Notes under the pieces: model-generated | Databases searched by the model: none | What the model was told of the DNA's origin: nothing | What the model saw: only the letters and a program-made list of their open reading frames with translations | Shown here: positions 8,312 through 13,622 of the stretch, one piece after another | How the letters are laid out: each line of letters opens with the position of its first letter | Position numbering within the stretch: position 1 is the stretch's first letter | Position numbers and translations under genes: made by a program | Assembly (NCBI GenBank): GCA_050944035.1 | Contig: JBMNQH010000030.1 | Location: 1-13,622 of the forward strand | From: JBMNQH01 sp050944035 | GTDB taxonomy: Bacteria > Bacillota > Clostridia > Oscillospirales > Oscillospiraceae | Reading direction: 5' to 3' | DNA: 13,622 bases

Positions 8312-10708
8312 ATGTTTGACATGATGAAACTAAAGGATGTGCTTGTGGCCTACAAGCAGAATTTCGTCTCAAAGCAGTGGGGAGATGAAAAGTACAAATG
8401 GGAAGCTGTAAAATGGTTTCAGGACAATTGGGATGTGAACGCTTCGGATTCTGCGGAGATGCTGACTCGTTCTTTGGACAAGACCTTCAACCTACTGGCC
8501 TCTAACAACAACTTCCCGAAAGGAATGATCGTTGGATTTGCCAAGGCTGCTCCTGAAGAAGTCAGGGCAATGTTCATCGCCCTATTCGACGAGAGTAAAG
8601 ACGTTTTTGAACGAATGGATACTTTCAAGACACAATCTTCTGTCCTCTTGAAAAAATACGGAAACGGAGCAGCACAGCATTACCAGTACGAGAATGCAAT
8701 CAGCACATATCTGTGGCTCCGCTACCCGGACAAGTATTACATTTACAAATTCGGTGAAGTAAAAACAGTCGCCAGCGAACTTGGAGCTGATTACCGGTTC
8801 AAGAAAGGTGCCTATGCCGATAATATTAGGAACTTCCTGAAGCTCTATGATGAAATCAGCGTGGCTCTCAAAGAGGACACAGAACTTGTGAACCTCTTCC
8901 AGTCGCAGTTGACTGATACCTGCTATCCCGATCCTGAACTGAAGACTCTGACTATCGACGTCGGTTTTTACATCAGTCGATATTACTCACAGAAAGATAC
9001 AGTTGCTCAAGAAGAAGCTGAATGGTTCCCAGCCACCTATTCACCGGGAATTACAGTTGATGAATGGATAAAACTCCTTAATGATTCAGAAGTTTTTACC
9101 ACTGCCAGTCTCGAAATCATGAAACGCATGAAAGACTACGGTGGGCAGGCCACCTGTAAACAGCTATCTGTAAAATACGGCCAATCGAGTAATTTCTACA
9201 ATGCAGGTTCGTCCACCCTTGCTAAGCGAATTGCTGATAAAACTGGTTGTCCTCTTATGGAGGTTGACACTGAAAACTCCAAATGGTGGCCAATCCTTTA
9301 TGTGGGCCGTTCTGCGACAAAGGATGAACAGGGCTCATATATCTGGAAACTCCGTGATGAGCTTTCTGAAGCGTTGGATAAAGTTGATTTATCTGAAATC
9401 GAGCTTTACGTTAAAGCTGCTCCCGGCGAGGAAGACCGTGGTTACTGGTGGTTAAATGCCAATCCGAAGATCTGGAGCCTTACGGATATTGCTGTTGGCG
9501 AGGTTCAGTCCTACACGCTCTACAATGAGAATGGCAACAAGCGTCGCATCTTCCAGAACTTCCTTGATGCGAAGGCTGGCGACATGATAATCGGGTATGA
9601 ATCCAATCCGGTAAAGCAGATCGTTGCTATCGGTCGTGTCAGTGCAGAACAAGACGGCGAGAAGCTGTTCTTTGAAAAGGTCGAAGGACTGACTTCACCG
9701 ATTGATTATGCGACTTTGAGAGGATGCCCGGAGCTGGAGCGTATGGAGTATTTTCAGAATCCGCAAGGCAGCCTGTTCAAGCTCACCAGAGGCGAATTTG
9801 ACTTTATTCTCGATATAATTCGTGAGGAAAATCCTGTGGTGCAGGAAGCCTCCATTGACGCTTACACAAAGAGCGATTTCCTCGACGAAGTGTATATGAC
9901 CGAAAAACGCTACGAGAACCTTGTGGACGTTCTTCGCAATAAGAAGAACATAATCCTGCAGGGTGCTCCCGGTGTTGGTAAGACTTTCGCCGCAAGACGT
10001 CTAGCGTGGTCCATGATGGGCGAAAAAGATGATAGCCGTATCGAGTTTGTACAGTTCCACCAGAACTATTCCTACGAAGACTTCATGATGGGCTATAAGC
10101 CGGTCGAGGATGGCTTCGAGCTGAAGTATGGTATTTTCTATCGCTTCTGCCAGAAGGCCGCCAACCAGCCGGACAAGGAGTTCTTCTTTATCATCGACGA
10201 AATCAACCGTGGCAACATGAGTAAAATCTTTGGTGAGTTGCTTATGCTGATCGAGAAGGACTACAGAGGCACAAAAGCGACTCTCGCTTACAACGGGCTC
10301 TCGTTCTCCGTTCCGAAGAACCTCTATATCATCGGTATGATGAACACTGCGGACCGCAGCCTTGCCATGATCGACTATGCGCTTCGTCGCCGCTTCAGCT
10401 TCTTTGAGGTGGAACCGGGCTTTGATTCAGAGGGCTTCATTCATTACCAGAACGGTCTGAATAACGAGACGCTGAACGAACTCGTTAATAAGGTGAAAGA
10501 CCTGAACCGTGAAATCTCTCTTGATAAGTCGTTGGGGAAGGGCTTCTGCATTGGCCACAGCTATTTCTGCGGCAGGGATGTTTGCACCGAGGAGTGGCTG
10601 CACTCCATCGTTGACTATGACATTCTTCCGATGCTTAGCGAGTATTGGTTCGACGACGCCAACAAGCTCCAGCGTTGGGAGAACATTCTGCAAGGTGTGT
10701 TTCAATGA
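8312..10708 (+). CDS. mcrB: McrB-type GTPase of a modification-dependent (type IV) restriction system, with EVE domain
   Basis: This 798-residue protein should recognise modified DNA and drive the McrC nuclease by nucleotide hydrolysis. The AAA+ module (about 525-798) has Walker A GAPGVGKT (551-558), Walker B FFFIIDE (624-630) and the McrB hallmark MNTAD (677-681), followed by arginine-rich ALRRRF. The McrB family prefers GTP over ATP. Upstream, about 378-505 resembles an EVE/PUA-like domain (YWWLNANPKIWSL, AGDMIIGYESNP), a fold that binds modified bases. Residues 1-220 and 245-345 form two further domains that recur before such EVE-McrB proteins but which I cannot name. E. coli McrB is much shorter (about 460 residues), so recognition here is probably carried by a larger, different N-terminus. 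mcrC starts inside its stop codon (ATGA). The protein looks intact. Confidence 0.9.
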   Translation: MFDMMKLKDVLVAYKQNFVSKQWGDEKYKWEAVKWFQDNWDVNASDSAEMLTRSLDKTFNLLASNNNFPKGMIVGFAKAAPEEVRAMFIALFDESKDVFERMDTFKTQSSVLLKKYGNGAAQHYQYENAISTYLWLRYPDKYYIYKFGEVKTVASELGADYRFKKGAYADNIRNFLKLYDEISVALKEDTELVNLFQSQLTDTCYPDPELKTLTIDVGFYISRYYSQKDTVAQEEAEWFPATYSPGITVDEWIKLLNDSEVFTTASLEIMKRMKDYGGQATCKQLSVKYGQSSNFYNAGSSTLAKRIADKTGCPLMEVDTENSKWWPILYVGRSATKDEQGSYIWKLRDELSEALDKVDLSEIELYVKAAPGEEDRGYWWLNANPKIWSLTDIAVGEVQSYTLYNENGNKRRIFQNFLDAKAGDMIIGYESNPVKQIVAIGRVSAEQDGEKLFFEKVEGLTSPIDYATLRGCPELERMEYFQNPQGSLFKLTRGEFDFILDIIREENPVVQEASIDAYTKSDFLDEVYMTEKRYENLVDVLRNKKNIILQGAPGVGKTFAARRLAWSMMGEKDDSRIEFVQFHQNYSYEDFMMGYKPVEDGFELKYGIFYRFCQKAANQPDKEFFFIIDEINRGNMSKIFGELLMLIEKDYRGTKATLAYNGLSFSVPKNLYIIGMMNTADRSLAMIDYALRRRFSFFEVEPGFDSEGFIHYQNGLNNETLNELVNKVKDLNREISLDKSLGKGFCIGHSYFCGRDVCTEEWLHSIVDYDILPMLSEYWFDDANKLQRWENILQGVFQ

Positions 10709-11757
10709 TTAAGGATAAGAGCATCTTCATAAAAAACATATACTATATGCTTTCGTATGCCTTCACGACGCTGAATCAAGGCGGTTATGAGGATGTTGCT
10801 ACCGAAGAGTTCGAGAACATGCATAACCTCTTCGCTGCGATTCTGGCGAAGGGCATCAGCAGACAGTTGAAACAGGGTCTGTACCGGGAGTATTTGAACC
10901 GCAAGGAGGATGTGGCGGTAGACCGGGGCAAGATTGATATGCCGGGGACCATTCAGAACCGTCTTGCCAGAAAGCGGGTGCTGACCTGCGAGTACGACGA
11001 GCTTTCCGAGAACAATCTCTTGAATCAGATACTGAAAACGACCGTTATGCTTCTGCTCCGGCACACGAGGGTGGATCAGGAGTACAAAAGCGATCTGAAA
11101 AAGGAAATGCTGTTCTTCTCGAATGTTGACACAATCGATCCCACTACGATCCGCTGGTCAGCCATTCGGTTCCAAAGAAACAACAATACCTATCGTATGC
11201 TCATCAGCCTATGCCAGCTCATTCTGGAAGGAATGCTTCTGACCACAGACTCCGGAGAATACAAGCTGGCCTCCTTTGTGGATGAACAGCGCATGAACCG
11301 TCTGTACGAGAAATTCATCCTTGAATACTACGCCAAGGAGTGTCCACAGGTGACAGCGACGGCCTCGCAAATCCCGTGGGCCTTGGATGATGGTATCGGG
11401 ACGATGCTACCGGTAATGCAGAGCGACATCATGCTCGCCAGAGGCAGCGAGGTGCTTATCATTGATGCCAAGTATTACACGCATACCACGCAGACTCAGT
11501 ATGATGTGCATACATTGCATTCCGGTAATCTGTATCAGATATTCACCTATGTGAAGAACAAAGAGGCGGAATTCGGTACGAAAGCGCATCGGGTATCTGG
11601 AATGCTTCTGTATGCCGCAACAGACGAAGCAATTCAGCCAGATAACAGCTATCAGATGAGCGGTAATCAAATCAGCGTGGAAACGCTTGATCTTAACCGG
11701 GATTTTTCGGAAATTGCTGCGCAGTTAAATGCAATCATCGATAAGCATTTTGGGTAA
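10705..11757 (+). CDS. mcrC: McrC nuclease subunit of the McrBC restriction system
   Basis: The 350-residue product has almost the same length as E. coli McrC. It should cut DNA after activation by the McrB ring. The C-terminal PD-(D/E)xK core is visible: Asp241 in MQSDIML, then Asp254 and Lys256 in LIIDAKYY, with the supporting Gln/Tyr helix GNLYQIFTYV at about 274-283. The N-terminal half begins MIKDKSIFIKNIYYMLSYAF, typical of the McrC branch that pairs with such McrB proteins. The frame stays open upstream to an ATG at 10645, but that lies deep inside mcrB. The ATG at 10705, overlapping the mcrB TGA by four bases (ATGA), is the normal arrangement and ensures coupled synthesis of the two subunits. 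No damage is visible. This is the last gene of the restriction operon. Confidence 0.92.
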   Translation: MIKDKSIFIKNIYYMLSYAFTTLNQGGYEDVATEEFENMHNLFAAILAKGISRQLKQGLYREYLNRKEDVAVDRGKIDMPGTIQNRLARKRVLTCEYDELSENNLLNQILKTTVMLLLRHTRVDQEYKSDLKKEMLFFSNVDTIDPTTIRWSAIRFQRNNNTYRMLISLCQLILEGMLLTTDSGEYKLASFVDEQRMNRLYEKFILEYYAKECPQVTATASQIPWALDDGIGTMLPVMQSDIMLARGSEVLIIDAKYYTHTTQTQYDVHTLHSGNLYQIFTYVKNKEAEFGTKAHRVSGMLLYAATDEAIQPDNSYQMSGNQISVETLDLNRDFSEIAAQLNAIIDKHFG

Positions 11758-11945
11758 GGGCATTTTTTAACGAATACCCTCAGCAGTTCAACGATTACTC
11801 AACCGATTAACGATTACAACAGAGCAGAAAGCCGCAATCCGCATAAAAAGCATAAAACCCCGCCGCAGAATTGCTCCGCAGCGGGGTTCGCTTATATGCT
11901 GAAACAGCCGAAAAGCCTTATTTCAAGCGGTTTTCTGGCATAAAA
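11758..11945. repeat. Intergenic region with short direct repeats (AACGATTAC and GCATAAAA)
   Basis: No gene is seen between mcrC and the - strand recombinase. AACGATTAC occurs at 11790-11798 and 11809-11817, with a one-mismatch copy AACGAATAC at 11769-11777, spaced about two helical turns apart. GCATAAAA occurs at 11841-11848, 11850-11857 and 11938-11945. A weak hairpin (11757-11764 with 11773-11780) starts at the mcrC stop. The repeats could be recombinase or regulator binding sites near an element end, or chance in A+T-rich DNA. Confidence 0.4.
11856..11888. terminator. G+C-rich hairpin, possible bidirectional terminator
   Basis: AACCCCGCCGC (11856-11866) pairs with GCAGCGGGGTT (11878-11888) with one mismatch. 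Read on the - strand it is followed by TTTT, read on the + strand by a T-poor stretch. It lies between two genes that converge (mcrC + and recombinase -), so it may end transcripts from one or both sides. Confidence 0.55.
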
Positions 11946-11982
11946 AAGTCCATCGTAATTCTATCAAAATTACGGTGGACTT
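11942..11982 (-). terminator. Rho-independent terminator of the - strand recombinase
   Basis: On the - strand a 15-base stem, AAGTCCACCGTAATT (11982-11968) with AATTACGATGGACTT (11960-11946), has one wobble pair and a 7-base loop. A run of Ts (11942-11947) follows directly. The stem begins inside the recombinase stop codon (TAA at 11983-11981), so the transcript ends almost with the coding sequence. This is the clearest terminator in the window. Confidence 0.8.
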
Positions 11983-13483
11983 ATGGTGGAGCGTCCGCAA
12001 CCAACGGCGAACACTCTGCATGGCTTGAAACAGCGTCCTCAAAGTGTTCCTCTATCTCGTCAATCAGAATGTTGTCAATGGTAATCTGCCTATCGCCGCC
12101 GTTCAAAATCAGCGTAAATTTGTCGTCAAATAAGTAGATTGCTCGCAGAAAAATATTGATGATACCCCGACGATTATGCTCGTCATTGATATTGCCCCGT
12201 TTGAGCGAATACAGAAATGCTTTGATTTGCGGGGCAGTAAAAGTGATTTGTTTCCCCATTTCAATGGCAAGCTGCCCTTGCAGTTCGTCTTTTTCTCTTT
12301 TGCGCTTTTCTATGCGCTCGGTAATCATATCCACCGACTGCCCACTCTCCAAAGCTTTCCAGAGATTTTCAATGGCGGTGTCGGCCTCCTGTATCGCTGT
12401 TTTAATACGCTTGATTGCGGAACTGTCATAATCGGCTTCACAAGCAGCAGAAACGGAAATGGCGATTTTTTCAATATTGCTTTCGGTCAGCAGTTTGCGG
12501 CACTCCAAAACCACCCTATCCTCAATTCTCTGCTTATTGACTACTTTTTTCTTGCACTTGCGGCGCTTGAAATTGTTACAGGCGTAATAGTGATATGTCT
12601 TGCCGGACTTTCCTGTACCACCGCAGCCCGTCATCATTTCTCGACAATAGCCGCAGAACAGTTTTGTTGTCAACAGATATTCTTCCTTGCCTCTTGAACG
12701 GGCGGGGGCTTTCTTGTTGCGGTCAAGGATATGCTGTACCCGCTCAAACAGCTCGTCCTCGATGATACGGGGCATACCACCGGGCGTTTCTGTGCCCTTA
12801 TAGATATAATAACCGATGTAGCGTTTATTTCTCAAAAGGCGGTGCAAGCTGTTTTTGTTGAACTCTTTTCCCAACGAAGTCTTGACCTGCTTTGCATTGA
12901 GATACTTGGTGATTTCGGCCACAGTCTTTCCGCTGGCGTACATCTCAAATATCTCCCGTACAACGGCTGCGCCCTCCGGGTCAACATGGAAGCGGCGTTC
13001 CTCATCCACATAGTAACCCAAACCGGGATTGCTGCCGTTGCTCAAACACTTCTCGGCGTTAATATCCATGCCCCGCCGTATCTTCTGTGAAAGCTCTGCG
13101 GAGTAGTATTCAGCCATGCTCTCCAATACGCCCTCGACGAGAATACCACTTGCATCGTCGCTAATGTTCTCCCTTGCGGAAATTACCCGTACACCGTTCT
13201 TTTTCAGCTTGGCTTTATTGATGGCGCTGTCGTATCGGTTACGGGCGAAGCGGTCAAGCTGATAGACAAGGACGGCCTCAAAGGTGTGCTTATCGCTGTC
13301 GGCAATCATGCGTTGAAACTCGGCTCGGCTGTCTGCTGTTCCGCTTTGTGCCCGATCAATGTATTCACCGATTACGATATGCCCATTGTTCTTGGCAAAC
13401 TCATAACAGGTTTGAAGCTGCCCCTCAATGGATTGCTCGGTCTGACTATGGCTGGAATAGCGGGCATAAATCACAACATTCAT
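11981..13483 (-). CDS. Large serine recombinase (fourth in the window, opposite strand)
   Basis: The product is a 500-residue recombinase from the ATG at 13483, with GGGGAGG at 13497-13491; the frame runs 17 codons further up, but that part lacks a signal and the family begins at MNVVIYARYS. The nucleophile is probably Ser10 with Arg8. SGTADSRAEF (47-56), LDRFARNRYD (76-85) and the AELSQKIRRGMD helix complete the catalytic domain. A recombinase domain covers about 150-255, zinc-ribbon cysteines are at 277, 280, 302 and 310, and a coiled coil lies at about 355-410. It has the YARYS/LDRFAR style of phage and mobile-element integrases, unlike the DFSRF style of the triplet at the left, so it belongs to a different element or lineage. 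The terminal tail ending ECSPLVADAPP looks low in family character and may have been shaped by the neighbouring attachment end. Terminators flank it on both sides. Confidence 0.93.
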   Translation of the reverse strand: MNVVIYARYSSHSQTEQSIEGQLQTCYEFAKNNGHIVIGEYIDRAQSGTADSRAEFQRMIADSDKHTFEAVLVYQLDRFARNRYDSAINKAKLKKNGVRVISARENISDDASGILVEGVLESMAEYYSAELSQKIRRGMDINAEKCLSNGSNPGLGYYVDEERRFHVDPEGAAVVREIFEMYASGKTVAEITKYLNAKQVKTSLGKEFNKNSLHRLLRNKRYIGYYIYKGTETPGGMPRIIEDELFERVQHILDRNKKAPARSRGKEEYLLTTKLFCGYCREMMTGCGGTGKSGKTYHYYACNNFKRRKCKKKVVNKQRIEDRVVLECRKLLTESNIEKIAISVSAACEADYDSSAIKRIKTAIQEADTAIENLWKALESGQSVDMITERIEKRKREKDELQGQLAIEMGKQITFTAPQIKAFLYSLKRGNINDEHNRRGIINIFLRAIYLFDDKFTLILNGGDRQITIDNILIDEIEEHFEDAVSSHAECSPLVADAPP

Positions 13484-13500
13484 TCTTTCGCCTCCCCAGA

Positions 13501-13511
13501 GACAAATTGTC
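13501..13511. promoter_or_regulatory. Small palindrome upstream of the - strand recombinase
   Basis: GACAA-A-TTGTC is a perfect 5-base inverted repeat around one base. It lies four bases from the recombinase ribosome binding site (13491-13497). It could be an operator or recombinase-binding half-sites; chance is possible at this length. Confidence 0.25.
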
Positions 13512-13540
13512 AAGGACTTTTTAATCAAATTCACAAAAAA

Positions 13541-13585
13541 TCTACAAAAAAGGTGCCAGAAGCACTATATGGCTCTTGACACCTT
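13541..13585 (-). terminator. Rho-independent terminator of a gene beyond the right edge
   Basis: On the - strand AAGGTGTCAAGAGC (13585-13572) pairs with GCTTCTGGCACCTT (13563-13550), with one mismatch, two wobble pairs and an 8-base loop. A T run follows directly (13551-13545). It lies 10 bases after the TAA of a partial - strand reading frame and before the recombinase, so it should insulate the recombinase from upstream transcription. Confidence 0.7.
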
Positions 13586-13595
13586 GTTTGACAGA

Positions 13596-13622
13596 TTAGA
13601 TTTTCCCGTTCAGCAGGTCTTT
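13596..13622 (-). CDS. Last eight codons of an unidentified - strand gene
   Basis: Reading from the right edge, the frame KDLLNGKI ends at TAA (13598-13596), 10 bases before the terminator stem. The spacing of stop codon and terminator is what a true gene end looks like. Eight residues are too few to name the product. Confidence 0.4.
   Translation of the reverse strand, partial: KDLLNGKI

Noticed and set aside
10645..10704. Upstream ATG as the mcrC start
   Set aside because: It would place 60 bases of mcrC inside mcrB with a non-family N-terminus. The ATGA overlap at 10705 fits the family and coupling better.
12176..12697. 173-residue open frame on the + strand
   Set aside because: It is antisense to the coiled-coil and zinc-ribbon region of the - strand recombinase. 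No motif supports it.
13508..13513. TTGACA on the - strand as a -35 box
   Set aside because: It lies only about 25 bases before the start codon, so a -10 box would fall on the ribosome binding site or start codon.
13484..13534. Longer N-terminus for the - strand recombinase (start at 13534)
   Set aside because: The extra 17 residues are not part of the catalytic fold, and the strong GGGGAGG at 13497-13491 points to the ATG at 13483.
1..13622. CRISPR array, tRNA or rRNA genes
   Set aside because: No regularly spaced repeats of suitable length and no tRNA-like cloverleaf or rRNA sequence were seen on either strand.

Overview
The window looks like a mobile/defence island of a Gram-positive gut-type bacterium, most likely a Clostridia-class Firmicute. 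The reasons are the strong GGAGG-type ribosome binding sites, the families of large serine recombinase present and the mixed base composition. This placement is inference from gene style; there is no rRNA or tRNA to anchor it.

Layout. (1) Bases 1-3768, + strand, fairly G+C-rich: three large serine recombinase genes run head to tail. The first is cut by the window edge; the second and third are complete with all catalytic motifs. They overlap by 1 and 4 bases, so they form one translationally coupled operon. A hairpin (3771-3808) and about 40 bases of unassigned DNA follow. (2) Bases ~3850-8293, + strand, visibly more A+T-rich: a type I restriction-modification locus. It has an HsdM-HsdS fusion with a single target-recognition domain that lacks its whole N-terminal half, then hsdR, split by one extra T in a T5 run. 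(3) Bases 8312-11757, + strand, same operon by spacing: mcrB (with an EVE domain upstream of its GTPase AAA+ module) and mcrC, a type IV restriction system against modified DNA. (4) Bases 11758-11980: a short intergenic region with repeats and hairpins. (5) Bases 11981-13483, - strand: a fourth, unrelated-looking large serine recombinase, with terminators on both sides and the last eight codons of a further - strand gene at the window edge.

Main reading. The recombinase triplet appears to sit at one end of an integrative element whose right junction falls inside hsdM, immediately before the NPPF catalytic motif codons. The 5' half of hsdM (with the SAM-binding motif) would then lie at the other end of the element, outside the window. 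The insertion would cut hsdMS-hsdR-mcrB-mcrC off from their native promoter and, together with the hsdR frameshift, leave the type I system inactive as written. McrBC still looks intact. Excision could in principle rebuild hsdM, but the hsdR frameshift would remain.
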